Numbered from the stretch's first letter, positions 1-9,450 are shown. The stretch: 64,000 nucleotides of DNA from Acidobacteriota bacterium (GCA_021780075.1 JAJXZL010000005.1:372001-436000); one strand, 5' to 3'. The notes: generated from the letters alone by a model not told the origin. Made by a program: numbers and translations.

Positions 1-1352
1 AGGTACATCACGCGCAGGTAGTCCTGCAGGACGCCATGATGCTCGAAGATTTCAAACCGCGAATCGATGGCGTGCGGTTTCGATTGAAACGCCATCATCC
101 CCCCGAGATTGTCCCAATTGAAAGTGCGCCAGGAAGGCTGTATCGAGGCAATCATCTCAAGCGGAAAGGCGCTGGCAAGTTTCTTCTGGAGCTGGTTTTC
201 GCTGGGGAACATCAGCACGATGACGATCGCGGCCATCCCGACCATGAGGGCGTTCATGGCTGGAATCGTTTTCGTGTCCGGCTCCGCGCAGAAACTGCGC
301 TCGATATCCTTCGCCAGCAAGGGAGTCGTGAGTACCGCGGCAAGGAAGCAAAAGCGCACGTGCGCAAAGGCCGCGTACCATGCAAAGAAAACAACCGCCA
401 ACTCGTAGGCCTTCCATTTCCGTCCCCGCACGCTGTTGGCAACCACCATCGCGCAAATGGCCAGCAGCACGAATCTCCCCTCGAGCGTTGTAATGTTCAG
501 GGGTTTCCACTCCTTGACAGCGCCAATGTTTACGGTCTGGTTCAGCATCATGTCAAAGGGGCTCCAGATAAGCTCCCAGCCATACGGATTGAGGAATAAT
601 GCGGCGATGCTGGCCCCGAGCACGCCCAGAAAGCGATTGCGGTCACCTGGAGAGAGGGCCTGCTGTTCGAATGCGCCCGTCTTGATGGAGAACAGGCCAC
701 AAAGGATGTAGAGGCCCAACAGCGCGATGCCGATCACCCAGGATCCGTGCAGATTGATCCAGACCACAAAGAGGGGGGGCAGCAGCCATAGCCAGCGCTT
801 GTTGCCTCGTTCCCACGCCTCCAGGATTGCCAACTCTGCAGACATGGCCAGATAGGCAATGATGATCGTGCGGGGGCCTGAGTTCACCGTCATCAGGAAA
901 AAACCCAGCCCCGCGGCCCATAATGCGGCGCCCGCATGACGAGTCATCCAGTAGCTCCGCCCATAGACAAGCAGAATATTGGCGGCTAACCCAAGCCAAG
1001 TAACGAGATAAAGGCCCTTGAGATTCCAAGCCTTGTAGGCCAGCCAATAGGGGATTTCCGAAAGCCACTCCCAATTGATCCAGTGCTGCCCAGCCACGGT
1101 AAAGGCAAAGGATTCCTGCCGGATGAAGTGGTGTGTCGTCATCAGAACACGAGCGTCCGCAAGATGCCACCAGATGTCCGGGTCGATCATCAATCCTCTC
1201 TCCAGATTTAAGGTGGGCGAAAGCAGCATGGGCAGCACCATGAGAACCGCAATGTTCATTGCGTGCCTGCTGAAGATGCGATTGAACACGCGTTTCCACG
1301 GGGAACGCTGCACTGCATCGGATGTGGCGTGTAGCACTGGAGTGGCTTCCAT
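1..1352 (-). CDS. Multi-membrane GT-C-like protein, 3' end cut by window edge
   Basis: Reading the minus strand from an ATG at 1352 gives about 450 codons without a stop to the window edge, so the C-terminus is missing. The N-terminus is hydrophilic, followed by many hydrophobic segments. A first-loop motif around residues 55-95 (DIWWHLADAR, then ESFAFT, then WINWEWL) resembles the D-WWHL...D-FS-T...W--EWL pattern seen in bacterial GT-C-like membrane proteins. The last visible part (FNWDNLGG, then IDSRFE) resembles the lumenal N-Y-WGGYL...IDGR motif of the same proteins. Function is unknown; a polyprenyl-phosphate-sugar-dependent glycosyltransferase is possible. The start is chosen as the first ATG before the hydrophobic part. 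Longer ORFs in other frames here are shadows. Confidence 0.75.
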   Translation of the reverse strand, partial: MEATPVLHATSDAVQRSPWKRVFNRIFSRHAMNIAVLMVLPMLLSPTLNLERGLMIDPDIWWHLADARVLMTTHHFIRQESFAFTVAGQHWINWEWLSEIPYWLAYKAWNLKGLYLVTWLGLAANILLVYGRSYWMTRHAGAALWAAGLGFFLMTVNSGPRTIIIAYLAMSAELAILEAWERGNKRWLWLLPPLFVVWINLHGSWVIGIALLGLYILCGLFSIKTGAFEQQALSPGDRNRFLGVLGASIAALFLNPYGWELIWSPFDMMLNQTVNIGAVKEWKPLNITTLEGRFVLLAICAMVVANSVRGRKWKAYELAVVFFAWYAAFAHVRFCFLAAVLTTPLLAKDIERSFCAEPDTKTIPAMNALMVGMAAIVIVLMFPSENQLQKKLASAFPLEMIASIQPSWRTFNWDNLGGMMAFQSKPHAIDSRFEIFEHHGVLQDYLRVMY

Positions 1353-1948
1353 GCAACTACACTATCCGACAGCTAGCCCACGGAAAAGCGTTTTGCGAGA
1401 AAATCCTGGATGAAAGCCATCCGCGGCAATCCGGCTTGCGCACCAAGCCTGCACAGAGCGCAGCCAGCAGCACCTGTAAGGACTCCTGCAGCGTAACTAA
1501 AGGATTACTCCTCGGAGCAGTCGTAATGTACTTCCACATTCACAACGCTGTAGGTTCTGGGTATCATCGATGCAGTCAATCATGGCAATTCTGAGATCGC
1601 CACATGACCGCGCGGAGGGGGATGTGTGTTTTTGCCGAGCATCAATTACGATTTATCCCCGCACACGCAAAGCTAATTACTGGAATGACTTGCAGGTTTT
1701 TTGACCTCTTTGCTGTTTCATTACACCAAGGTGGTATTGGCTTCAGGGGATGGGCGGATAAGAATTGCGAACACGACATGTCTTCCAGAATCGTTAGCGC
1801 AATTCTTTTGAATGGGTTCCCCAGCGGGTGCATCTTGGAGGCTCCGGTGCAACACAATCATTGCCGAAGCTTAATTTCAGGCTTCCCTCAAGGGATTTAA
1901 GGTTGAATCGCGTTTTACGTATACGCAGGAAGAAAGAGACATTCCCTT
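1353..1948. other. Intergenic region between divergent genes
   Basis: About 600 bases separate the truncated membrane gene from the regulator gene. Short ORFs here (for example 1604-1900) have no recognisable motif and unconvincing codon use. The last 40 bases hold the palindrome CGTATACG and a purine-rich ribosome-binding stretch (aggaagaaaga) before the regulator ATG at 1949. No RNA gene was recognised. Confidence 0.5.
1918..1925. promoter_or_regulatory. CGTATACG palindrome upstream of the sigma-54 activator
   Basis: This perfect 8-bp palindrome lies 23 bases before the regulator start codon. It differs by one base from the TGTATACG box found upstream of both cpaA (8756) and flp (20851). 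If those are binding sites of this regulator, this copy would suggest autoregulation, since it would overlap the regulator's own promoter or leader. In 64 kb a few such octamers are expected by chance, so the case is positional, not statistical. Confidence 0.35.
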
Positions 1949-3349
1949 ATGATCCGCATCGGGCTACTTTCGGATGACGGCGCATTGCAACCTCTTCTCT
2001 CCTCCGCTCTGGGGAAAGAATTTCAGGTTCAATTGACGTTAGATGAGAACAATATCACCCAGCTGATTAACGCAGGGGAATGCGATGTATTGATTCTTGA
2101 CCTGAACTCGAACAACGGTTCGGTAAAAGAGCGCATCGAGAGCTCGCGTCGCATCCTCGCCTTACAGGTTCCCGCAGTGGTAATGGCCGATGACGTCCTT
2201 CGTTCAACTGCTTTGGAGCTGGTTCGGCTGGGCGCCTATGGCTACTGCCGTCGGCCGCCTTCCATAAGAGAACTGAAGGCCATGCTTTGCCGGGCCAGCG
2301 AGAACTCCGCGCTCAAGCGGCAACTGCAGACGGCGACGGTGCAACAGGTGGCTGAAGCGATCACCAGTTGCGACCGCCTGATCGGGTCGAGCCCGCAGAT
2401 CCAGCAGGTGTATCAACTGGTGCGCCGCGTCGCCAACCTGAATGCATCCGTACTGGTTTGCGGCGAGAGTGGAACCGGTAAAGAGCTGATAGCCCGCGCC
2501 ATTCACAACCTGGGGTCGCGCTCGGATCGCCCGTTCGTCGCAGTTTCCTGCGGAGCCATTCCCGAAACCCTGATCGAAGCCGAATTGTTCGGCCATGAAA
2601 AGGGAGCCTTCACCGGTACGGTTGGGGCGCGCGAGGGCTACTTTGAACAAGCCCGCGACGGCACGTTGTTCCTGGATGAAATCGGAGATCTGAGCCTCTA
2701 TACCCAAGTCAAGCTGCTGCGCGTCCTGCAGCAGATGGAGTTCAGCCGACTGGGCAGCAGCCGCCTGATTCCTCTGCGGGCACGTCTGATCTTTGCCACG
2801 CACCAGGATCTGTCAAAGCTGGTGGAGCTGGGAAAATTCCGTCAGGACCTCTACTACCGCATCAACGTCATGCGCATCACGTCCCCGGCTCTGGCCGATC
2901 ACCCGGAAGACATCCCGCAGATTGCTGCGCACTATCTGCGCCATTATGCACAGCTGTTCCAGAAGCCGATGGATGCGATTGCGCCCGACGCAATGAGCAT
3001 GCTGCTGAACTACCCATGGCCGGGCAATGTACGCGAGTTGGAAAACACGATCCAGAGAGCGATCATCCTCGCTCCCGGAATGATTATCCGGCCCGAAGAT
3101 CTGCCGCTCAACATGCACGCGGACAAGATCATCGATATCAGCGAATACAATCCCGAGGGCTCCTTTGAGCGCCATCTTCGTGACTACAAGGTGAAACTCG
3201 CCATGGATGCCGTCAGGGACAACAACGGGAACAAGACGCTGGCCGCCCGCAGCCTGGGCATTTCGCGAGCCTATCTGCATCGCCTTATCCGCCTTGCTGA
3301 ACCAGACTCCATTTTCGAGCAGGACAACATGGGCTCAGCCTCGGCATGA
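1949..3349 (+). CDS. Sigma-54-dependent enhancer-binding response regulator (NtrC family)
   Basis: This 466-residue protein has three parts. Residues 1-115 form a receiver-like domain with a possible acceptor Asp51, but the usual conserved Lys is Arg (YCRRPP) and the conserved Thr/Ser position is not recognisable. Residues 140-375 are the AAA+ domain, with Walker A GESGTGKE at 172-179, the sigma-54 contact loop at 219-224 reading GAFTGT instead of GAFTGA, and Walker B TLFLDEIG at 239-246. A Fis-type helix-turn-helix lies at about 415-450 (NKTLAARSLGISRAYLHRLI). It should activate sigma-54 RNA polymerase from upstream DNA sites. No partner kinase gene adjoins it, and the damaged receiver suggests control other than ordinary phosphorylation. 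It is the best local candidate to drive the sigma-54 promoters of the Tad pilus genes downstream. Confidence 0.93.
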   Translation: MIRIGLLSDDGALQPLLSSALGKEFQVQLTLDENNITQLINAGECDVLILDLNSNNGSVKERIESSRRILALQVPAVVMADDVLRSTALELVRLGAYGYCRRPPSIRELKAMLCRASENSALKRQLQTATVQQVAEAITSCDRLIGSSPQIQQVYQLVRRVANLNASVLVCGESGTGKELIARAIHNLGSRSDRPFVAVSCGAIPETLIEAELFGHEKGAFTGTVGAREGYFEQARDGTLFLDEIGDLSLYTQVKLLRVLQQMEFSRLGSSRLIPLRARLIFATHQDLSKLVELGKFRQDLYYRINVMRITSPALADHPEDIPQIAAHYLRHYAQLFQKPMDAIAPDAMSMLLNYPWPGNVRELENTIQRAIILAPGMIIRPEDLPLNMHADKIIDISEYNPEGSFERHLRDYKVKLAMDAVRDNNGNKTLAARSLGISRAYLHRLIRLAEPDSIFEQDNMGSASA

Positions 3350-3403
3350 GAGCCGCGCCCTTCGCAGTCATCGTATGGCCGTGACGAGCGTATCCTGAAA
3401 GCA

Positions 3404-3434
3404 CAGCCCCGCAGCGGCCAACCGCCACGGGGCT
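3404..3434 (+). terminator. Hairpin after the regulator gene
   Basis: AGCCCCG and CGGGGCT pair around an inner GCGG/CCGC stem with a CCAA loop. It lies 55 bases after the regulator stop. No T-run follows, so it may be a rho-independent terminator of poor quality or only an mRNA-protecting hairpin. Confidence 0.4.
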
Positions 3435-3514
3435 GCACCCCGCCGTATTCAATCGGGTTCGGCTCCAAAGCAGATACCGAATCACCCCATCTGAACTGGT
3501 ATATTTCTCTCATC

Positions 3515-4432
3515 ATGGCAAGGTGGCTGGTTGTACTCATCGCGTTATGCGCCTTTGCACAGACGGCCACGCCAGTCTTAGGACAGGCAGCCGGCAATTC
3601 CGGCGCCAGTCGCGTGAATCCTTCCGCCAGCAGTCAGCCCTCTGCCACGGCTCCGGATGCTGCTGCTTCGCAGAACAACACAGCCCCGGCATCCGGCCTC
3701 AATAGCGATGCGGGCCCGTCTGCCGCTCAGCCGCCTCAAATCATCGTGAACAGTCCACCACCCGCGGCCGCGCCGTGGACTTGGCATGACCGGGCCCTGT
3801 GGGGAGCCAATATCGTGCTCGCCGTCCTGGGTTATGTCGGGATCATCCTGGCACTGCGCCTGATGAAAAGCATCGACCACAACACGAGAACCAGCGTTGA
3901 GGCTTCGCAGGCGGCCCTGGAGAGCGCCCACGCCGCGCTCACGCAGACTCAGGCCTTTGTGAATGCGGAGCGACCCTGGATCGTGGTCACCGTCGAGCCG
4001 TTCCTGACGATGGAAAACAGCTTCAAAGTCATGGCGACAAATCGTGGTCGCACTCCCGCGCGGCTCCTTACCACCGAGGATCACGTACGCATCGCAGCGG
4101 ATGAGAAAAGTCTGCCCAAATCGCCGGAGTATGACAGCGCCTCGACAACTGCTCTCACAGAGCCTTTGATTCTGCTCCCCGGTGAATCTGTGGGGATTCG
4201 TCCCTTCAGCCGTGACGAGGTGCGATCGCTTTGCAGCTCCGATGAAGAGTTCGAGAGGGTCGAGCTTTGGGAGGACAAGATCTTCCTCTACGGATGCGTG
4301 ACGTACAAGGATCTGATTTCCGTGCCTGACATGCAGACCCACCAGACCGACTGGTGCTGCCGTTATATTCACGGAGAAACGAAAAGCGCACTGGTCATCA
4401 CCGGCCCCCCGGAATATAACAAACATACTTAA
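3515..4432 (+). CDS. Hypothetical membrane protein with signal peptide
   Basis: The 305-residue product starts with a hydrophobic signal sequence (residues 4-24). A low-complexity Ala/Ser/Pro/Gln-rich stretch follows to about residue 85, then one clear membrane segment at about 92-116. A helical stretch (about 118-150, rich in Ala/Thr/Gln) leads into a soluble domain of about 150 residues with several Cys near its C-terminus. No family was recognised; the layout resembles proteins that display a small domain next to the membrane through a short coiled segment. It stands alone, 165 bases after the regulator gene and 66 before the ABC operon. Confidence 0.75.
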   Translation: MARWLVVLIALCAFAQTATPVLGQAAGNSGASRVNPSASSQPSATAPDAAASQNNTAPASGLNSDAGPSAAQPPQIIVNSPPPAAAPWTWHDRALWGANIVLAVLGYVGIILALRLMKSIDHNTRTSVEASQAALESAHAALTQTQAFVNAERPWIVVTVEPFLTMENSFKVMATNRGRTPARLLTTEDHVRIAADEKSLPKSPEYDSASTTALTEPLILLPGESVGIRPFSRDEVRSLCSSDEEFERVELWEDKIFLYGCVTYKDLISVPDMQTHQTDWCCRYIHGETKSALVITGPPEYNKHT

Positions 4433-4498
4433 AAATTGGCGTGACCGCCCCACTGTAGCTCCCTACAATTGCTTGCAAACTGAGAGACGGGAGACTCG

Positions 4499-5401
4499 AT
4501 GCCAGTTGTTGAACTTGTGGGAGTAACCAAGGCCTACGAGACAAAAGTCGCCGTGCGCAACCTCAGCCTCTCCATCGAGGCGGGCCAGATGTTTGGCCTG
4601 CTCGGACCCAATGGAGCGGGCAAAACAAGTTCCATCCGCATGATGATGGGCATCACTTTGCCCGACTCCGGCACTGTCAATCTTTTTGGAATACCCTTCG
4701 AACGCGCAAGCCTGGAGCGGGTGGGCTACTTGCCGGAAGAGCGCGGCCTCTACAAAAAAATGAAAGTCCTGGAGCAGCTTGTCTTCTTTGGCGAGTTGCA
4801 CGGGCTCGGGGCCGACGAGTCGCGCAAGCGAGCGGCCGATTGGACCAAACGCCTGGAAATTGACGATGTGCTGGCCAGGAAGACGGAAGAACTTTCAAAG
4901 GGCATGCAGCAGAAGATTCAATTCATTGGCTCGCTCCTGCACGATCCGGACCTCATTGTGATGGATGAGCCCTTCAGCGGGCTGGACCCGGTGAACGCCA
5001 AACTCCTGGAACACACGCTGCTGGAATTGAAGGATCAGGGCAAGGCCATCCTGTTCTCCACCCACCGCATGGATCAGGTGGAGAAGCTGTGCGACTCGAT
5101 TTGCCTCATTGATAAAGGCGAAGCAGTTCTCTCCGGCAAGATGCGCGAGATCAAATCGCGCTATGAGCGCAACCATGTGATTGTGGAGTTTGAAGGCAGC
5201 CCGAAATTTCTTGAGAGCGCTGAAATTGCAGAGGCAAAAAACTTCTCAGGTCATGCGGAGATACGCATGAAGCCGCACGGCAACGCGCAGAAGCTTCTGC
5301 ATGAGGCGTCGGCAGTGGCCACCATTTATCGCTTTGAGCTCGTTGAACCCTCGCTTGAGGAGATTTTTATCCAGACCGTGGGAGGCAAGACCGATGCGTA
5401 A
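4499..5401 (+). CDS. ABC transporter ATP-binding protein (NatA-like)
   Basis: This 300-residue nucleotide-binding subunit of an ABC-2 type exporter has Walker A GPNGAGKT near residues 38-45, the signature LSKGMQQK in place of LSGGQ, and Walker B LIVMDEP followed by FSGLDP and a switch His in STHRMDQ. The C-terminal 75 residues match the DUF4162-like tail of NatA/YhaQ-type ATPases. A purine-rich site (gagacgggag) precedes the ATG. The next gene, its permease, starts 8 bases before this stop codon, so the two are translationally coupled. Transport of Na+ or a drug is known for relatives; the substrate here is unknown. Confidence 0.93.
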   Translation: MPVVELVGVTKAYETKVAVRNLSLSIEAGQMFGLLGPNGAGKTSSIRMMMGITLPDSGTVNLFGIPFERASLERVGYLPEERGLYKKMKVLEQLVFFGELHGLGADESRKRAADWTKRLEIDDVLARKTEELSKGMQQKIQFIGSLLHDPDLIVMDEPFSGLDPVNAKLLEHTLLELKDQGKAILFSTHRMDQVEKLCDSICLIDKGEAVLSGKMREIKSRYERNHVIVEFEGSPKFLESAEIAEAKNFSGHAEIRMKPHGNAQKLLHEASAVATIYRFELVEPSLEEIFIQTVGGKTDA

Positions 5402-6641
5402 CATGCTGCTAATTGCGCGCCGCGAGTATCTGGAGCAGGTGCGCAGTCGCGCTTTCAGGATGACCACCATTGGCCTGCCTGCGGTGTTTGCCATAATCAT
5501 CGGCGTGAGTTATCTTTCCAGCCTCGGTCTGGGTTCCAATCGGCATGTGGCCATTGCCGCAACGGACGCCGTGCTGGCCAATCAGATTCGCAACCTGCTG
5601 GTGGACGACAAGACAGCCAAGGCCCGCGTGGACGTGATCGCGCCTGCAACCGAGGAGCAGCGAACCGCGCTGGTGAAGCAAGTCCAGGCCGGAGCCATTG
5701 ACGGCGTGCTGTGGGTGGAGACACCTGCGGGGAAGACGCCCACCGCCACCTACACCGCGCAGTCCTCGGGCGATTTCATCACCACGGCGCGGCTGAAGTC
5801 GGCGCTGAACCACGCGCTGGTGGACGAGCGACTGACCGCCGCCGGCATGAAGCAGGCCGCCGCGGAGGCGCTGGTCAGCGGCGTTTCAATCAGCAGTTTT
5901 CAGGCAAAGAAAGACGGCAGCGTGGTGAAGAGCAATCCTGAAGCGTCGCTCTGGAAGGGCTACTTGATGGCCATTCTGCTGTCTATGACAACCATGATTT
6001 ATGGCATGAATGTGGCGCGCTCCATCATTCAGGAAAAAACCTCGCGCATCTTTGAGGTGATGCTGGCCATCGCCAAACCGGGCGACCTGCTCGCAGGCAA
6101 GCTCATCGGTGTAGGCGCCGTAGGCTTGACGCAGATTGCCATCTGGCTGGTCGCCGGCGCGGCAATTCTGTTTTCTCCCTTCGCTGCCGCGATGATGTCG
6201 GGCGAATACGCCGTTCACATTTCATGGACGGAGGCAGTGCTGTTTCCAATCTACTTTCTCCTCGGCTACCTGCTCTACAGTTCGCTGTTCGCGGGCCTGG
6301 CCGCCACCTGCGAAACCGAGCAGGAGCTGCAGATGTACATGCCTCTGGCCGCGGCTCCCACGTGGTTGAGTTTCGCGCTGATCCTGCTGATCATCAACGA
6401 TTCCAACTCCGTCTGGTCCGTGGCGGCATCGCTCTTTCCGCCCACCGCGCCGGTCATCATGTTTCTGCGCATGTCCGCGGAGATTCCTCCGGCGTGGCAG
6501 TTTGCTCTGTCGATTAGCCTGATGGTTTTCAGCATCTGGGTGGTCCTGTGGTTCTCAACGCGGCTCTACCGCGTCGGCATCCTGATGTATGGAAAGCGCG
6601 CCACTCTGCCTGAACTGCTGCGCTGGCTGCGCTACAGCTAA
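5394..6641 (+). CDS. ABC-2 type transporter permease (NatB-like)
   Basis: This is the membrane partner of the ATPase just upstream, 415 residues from the ATG that overlaps the ATPase stop codon by 8 bases. A first membrane helix (about residues 21-41) is followed by a large extracytoplasmic domain of about 165 residues. Five or six more helices follow in the C-terminal half. The segment EKTSRIFEVMLAIAKP is the typical cytoplasmic loop of ABC-2 permeases (E-E-R-GTLE-LL-TP type). An upstream extension to 5301 in the same frame would overlap the ATPase by 100 bases and is rejected. Confidence 0.92.
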   Translation: MRNMLLIARREYLEQVRSRAFRMTTIGLPAVFAIIIGVSYLSSLGLGSNRHVAIAATDAVLANQIRNLLVDDKTAKARVDVIAPATEEQRTALVKQVQAGAIDGVLWVETPAGKTPTATYTAQSSGDFITTARLKSALNHALVDERLTAAGMKQAAAEALVSGVSISSFQAKKDGSVVKSNPEASLWKGYLMAILLSMTTMIYGMNVARSIIQEKTSRIFEVMLAIAKPGDLLAGKLIGVGAVGLTQIAIWLVAGAAILFSPFAAAMMSGEYAVHISWTEAVLFPIYFLLGYLLYSSLFAGLAATCETEQELQMYMPLAAAPTWLSFALILLIINDSNSVWSVAASLFPPTAPVIMFLRMSAEIPPAWQFALSISLMVFSIWVVLWFSTRLYRVGILMYGKRATLPELLRWLRYS

Positions 6642-6651
6642 AATCAGTAAA

Positions 6652-7347
6652 GTGACCGCCGAAGCCAACCCAAGATTCACGCTGGGCCAGCGTCTTGCGC
6701 TGGCCGTTGTGCCGCGCCTGGTGTGGGCGCTGCTCTGGATCGTGGGCCTCACCTGGCGCTTTGAAGTGATCGCGGAAGAGGGCGTAACGCCGGTTCTGTT
6801 CGGCGAGAAGCCGGGGCCGGAGATTTACTGCTTCTGGCATCAGTGTGTGCTGCCCTGCACCATCTATTTCCGCCGTTCCCGCGCCGTCATCCTCATCAGT
6901 CGCAGCTTCGACGGCGAACTGATTACGCGCATCCTCAGGATGTTCGGCTTCGATGCCGTGCGCGGCTCCAGCTCGCGCGGATCGCGCGAAGGCTTGCTCG
7001 GACTCAAGCACATCATCCAGACGGGACGCACTGCGATCTTCACCGCCGACGGACCGCGCGGCCCCATCTACCGCACCAAAATGGGCCCCATCAAACTGGC
7101 ACACATGACCGGCGCGCCCATTGGCTGCTTTCACCTGGAGCCGGAGCGGGCCTGGACCATGGGCTCGTGGGACCGCTTCCTGGTGCCCATGCCCTTCACG
7201 CGCATCTGCGTGAGCTGGGCACAGTGGACGCACGTGCCCGCTGGTTTGCCCGTCGAGGAGTTCGAGACCAAACGCGAGGAGTTGAACGCGGCCATCGAGC
7301 GCGCACGGCTGCGGGCTCTTGCGCATTTTGGAAAGGCTTCCCAATGA
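6652..7347 (+). CDS. DUF374 lysophospholipid acyltransferase family protein
   Basis: About 231 residues. The N-terminal half has an acyltransferase-like core: the catalytic His-containing motif is FWHQ (about residue 63), then [13 protein letters not shown] and later FTADGPRGP, the signature of DUF374 proteins related to lipid A and glycerolipid acyltransferases. The chosen GTG at 6652 lies 10 bases after the permease stop. An ATG at 6589 in frame would overlap the permease by 53 bases. The ATGA overlap with queA indicates one transcript with its neighbours. Likely a membrane-associated enzyme of lipid or LPS maturation; the substrate is not known. Confidence 0.85.
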   Translation: MTAEANPRFTLGQRLALAVVPRLVWALLWIVGLTWRFEVIAEEGVTPVLFGEKPGPEIYCFWHQCVLPCTIYFRRSRAVILISRSFDGELITRILRMFGFDAVRGSSSRGSREGLLGLKHIIQTGRTAIFTADGPRGPIYRTKMGPIKLAHMTGAPIGCFHLEPERAWTMGSWDRFLVPMPFTRICVSWAQWTHVPAGLPVEEFETKREELNAAIERARLRALAHFGKASQ

Positions 7348-8420
7348 GCGGCCTTCGCGTTGCCGACTTTGATTTTGAGCTGCCGCCGGAGTTGATTGCG
7401 CAGCAACCCGCCCAAGAGCGCGGGCAAAGCCGCATGCTGGTACTGAATCGCACAACAGGCGCACTCACCGACGCACAGTTTGCCCAGTTCCCTTCTCTGC
7501 TCCATCCCGGCGATCTGCTGGTGATCAACGATAGTCGCGTGATTCCGGCGCGGCTGTATGCGCACCGGACGCTGGTGCGCGACCGCCAGCAGCCCACCGG
7601 GCTGGTGGAAGTGCTGCTGACCGAACCGACCGGAGCTGACACCTGGCGCGCGCTCGTCAGGCCGGGCAAGAAAGTCGGTATCGGGGAGCAGCTCGTTTTC
7701 CTGGCGCCGTCCGGGGCTGTAGAACTGGAAGCTGAGGTGCTGGAGCGCGGCACTTTTGGCGAGCGCCTGTTGCGGTTTGCGCCGGTGGAGGATTTCTTTG
7801 CTGCGCTGGAGCGGATTGGCCACATGCCGCTGCCGCCCTACATCCGCCGCGACGATGCCGCTGCTGACCGCGAGCGCTATCAGACGGTTTTTTCGCGGGA
7901 GCGCGGTTCCGTAGCCGCTCCCACGGCCGGGCTGCACTTTACCCCCCAGATACTGGATGTGCTGCCCGACGCGGGTGTTGAGGTAGCGCGCATCACGCTG
8001 CATGTGGGCTTGGGCACCTTTGCGCCGCTGCGCGTGGAGCGACTGGAGGAGGTGCAACTGCACCGCGAGCGCTACACTCTTCCCGCATCCACGGCAGAGG
8101 CCGTCAATCGCGCCCGGCGCGAGGGCAGGCGTGTGGTAGCCGTGGGCACCACCGTGGTCCGCACACTGGAGCACTGCGCGCTCGTGGCGGGCGGCGACGC
8201 ACTCAAGGCGCATACCGGCGAAACGGAGATCTTCATCTCGCCCGGCTTTCAGTTCCGCGTCGTCGGTGCCCTGCTGACCAACTTTCACCTGCCTCAATCC
8301 AGCCTGCTGATGCTGGTGAGCGCCTTTGCCGGGCGCGAGCGCGTCCTCGCCGCCTACCGCCATGCCGTGAAAAAGAGCTACCGCTTCTTCAGCTACGGCG
8401 ACTGCATGTTTCTCGCGTAG
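7344..8420 (+). CDS. queA: S-adenosylmethionine:tRNA ribosyltransferase-isomerase
   Basis: A 358-residue enzyme that transfers and isomerises the ribosyl part of SAM onto 7-deazaguanine in tRNA, making epoxyqueuosine. Recognisable stretches are [12 protein letters not shown] at the N-terminus, [11 protein letters not shown], the block [19 protein letters not shown] and the C-terminal [15 protein letters not shown]. Length is normal for QueA. The ATG overlaps the stop of the acyltransferase gene (ATGA). A longer reading frame to 6843 is an artefact of overlap. Other queuosine genes are not in the window. Confidence 0.97.
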   Translation: MSGLRVADFDFELPPELIAQQPAQERGQSRMLVLNRTTGALTDAQFAQFPSLLHPGDLLVINDSRVIPARLYAHRTLVRDRQQPTGLVEVLLTEPTGADTWRALVRPGKKVGIGEQLVFLAPSGAVELEAEVLERGTFGERLLRFAPVEDFFAALERIGHMPLPPYIRRDDAAADRERYQTVFSRERGSVAAPTAGLHFTPQILDVLPDAGVEVARITLHVGLGTFAPLRVERLEEVQLHRERYTLPASTAEAVNRARREGRRVVAVGTTVVRTLEHCALVAGGDALKAHTGETEIFISPGFQFRVVGALLTNFHLPQSSLLMLVSAFAGRERVLAAYRHAVKKSYRFFSYGDCMFLA

Positions 8421-8755
8421 AGAGCAAGGCTGGTAACTCTCTAACTACCCGACTTTCATTGTTTCTGCTGTCATTTCCCGAGCTGGCCGGTATAAGCTTC
8501 TCCAAGTCGCACAAAGAACATCTCGACCATCCGGGAACGTTGGCCTAGAATAAGGTGCACCAGAACATCCAGTCCCTGTGAGACCGATACGCTCAGATGC
8601 CGGGGCGCAAGAGGGAATCAAAAATGGCACTGGCGCAAAATGAAAGATTCGGGCTCACTACAAAGAGCGAGAAGGTAACGCGCAGAACGATGTCGGCCTG
8701 AAGGCGGGGGGGCAAGGCGCTTCAGATCCTGTGGCTTATCTACCACTTTTGTGGG

Positions 8756-8807
8756 TGTATACGCCCCGCTTCACCGCGCGCCCGAGCCCGTAAACAGACG
8801 TGTACAC
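8756..8807 (+). promoter_or_regulatory. Paired activator-like boxes upstream of cpaA
   Basis: TGTATACG at 8756-8763, inside an imperfect 14-bp palindrome flanked by GGG and CCC, and the perfect palindrome GTGTACAC at 8800-8807. Taking +1 as 8894, they lie at about -138 to -131 and -94 to -87, the normal range for sigma-54 enhancer sites. Both recur at the same offsets upstream of flp (20851 and 20895). Binding protein unproven; the regulator at 1949 is the candidate. Confidence 0.55.
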
Positions 8808-8867
8808 AAGTCCAGCTTCAGCATCACCTATCGCGTTGAATTATTACAAGCTTGACTTATGGCGATT

Positions 8868-8883
8868 TGGAGGGACAATTGCT
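8868..8883 (+). promoter_or_regulatory. Sigma-54 type promoter for the cpaA-tadC operon
   Basis: TGGAGGGACAATTGCT has the required GG (8869-8870), exactly ten bases, then GC (8881-8882), with a full TTGCT at the -12 part. Two consensus positions after the GG are not matched (AG for CA). Predicted transcription start is about 8894, giving a 41-base leader before the TTG of cpaA. Confidence 0.6.
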
Positions 8884-8934
8884 TATATACAGTAGCTACG
8901 TGTGTCTTGACGGGAATGAAAGGGGAGGCTCGAT

Positions 8935-9450
8935 TTGCATTCGATAGCATGGTGGCCGACGGTGATTGTTCTCGCTGTCGCGACCTTTACGGATCTGCGC
9001 AGCCGCCGCATTCCCAATTGGCTCGTACTTCCCTTCATGGGTGCCGGGATCATCGTCACTGCCTGGCTGCATGGATGGCCGGGGATTGGTCAAAGTCTAG
9101 GCGGGCTGGGGCTCGGCCTGTTGCTATTCGGAATCCTCGCCTGGATGGGCGGCATGGGAATGGGAGACGTGAAGCTGTGCGCGGCCATCGGCGCCTGGAT
9201 TGGGCCCCAGCAGTTGCTGTTTGCGCTGGTCGTCACCGGCCTAGTGGGCGGAATCATGGCAGTTAGTTGGGCCGCTTTCGGCGGGTTTCTGGGAGAACTT
9301 TTTACGGGCACGGGCAAAATGGTTCTTGGCTGGGGAAAGCAGGGATTGCGCGGCAATTCGGAAATGTCGCTCGCCAACCCCAAGGCGCGCAAGATGCCTT
9401 ATGCTCCAGCTATCGCAATCGGAACACTGTTTTCATTTTTTATGCATTGA
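8935..9450 (+). CDS. cpaA: Prepilin peptidase (A24 family) of the Tad system
   Basis: A 171-residue polytopic membrane protease that removes the leader from Flp pilin. Both catalytic aspartates are visible: Asp20 in TDLRSRRIPN and Asp78 in the GMGMGDVK motif (GxGD). About five or six membrane helices are seen. The N-terminal methylase domain of PilD-type enzymes is absent, as in CpaA/TadV. The start is TTG, supported by a strong Shine-Dalgarno site 6 bases upstream and by the membrane helix that follows at once. First gene of the cpaA-cpaE-cpaF-tadB-tadC block, under a sigma-54 type promoter. Confidence 0.92.
   Translation: MHSIAWWPTVIVLAVATFTDLRSRRIPNWLVLPFMGAGIIVTAWLHGWPGIGQSLGGLGLGLLLFGILAWMGGMGMGDVKLCAAIGAWIGPQQLLFALVVTGLVGGIMAVSWAAFGGFLGELFTGTGKMVLGWGKQGLRGNSEMSLANPKARKMPYAPAIAIGTLFSFFMH

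Larger units (their letters stand above)
8421..8934 (+). other. Intergenic region carrying the cpaA promoter
   Basis: The first 330 bases after queA hold nothing I recognise. From 8753 on the sequence contains two palindromic boxes, then an A/T-richer stretch (8835-8866), then a sigma-54 type promoter at 8868-8883, and finally a Shine-Dalgarno site (aggggagg at 8921-8928) before the TTG start of cpaA. Confidence 0.6.

Noticed and set aside
643-1356. 237-residue minus-strand ORF
   Set aside because: It is a frameshifted shadow of the membrane protein read from 1352; the other frame has the membrane pattern and conserved motifs.
1604-1900. 98-residue plus-strand ORF in the gap before the regulator
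   Set aside because: No ribosome-binding site, no motif, mixed composition; probably chance.
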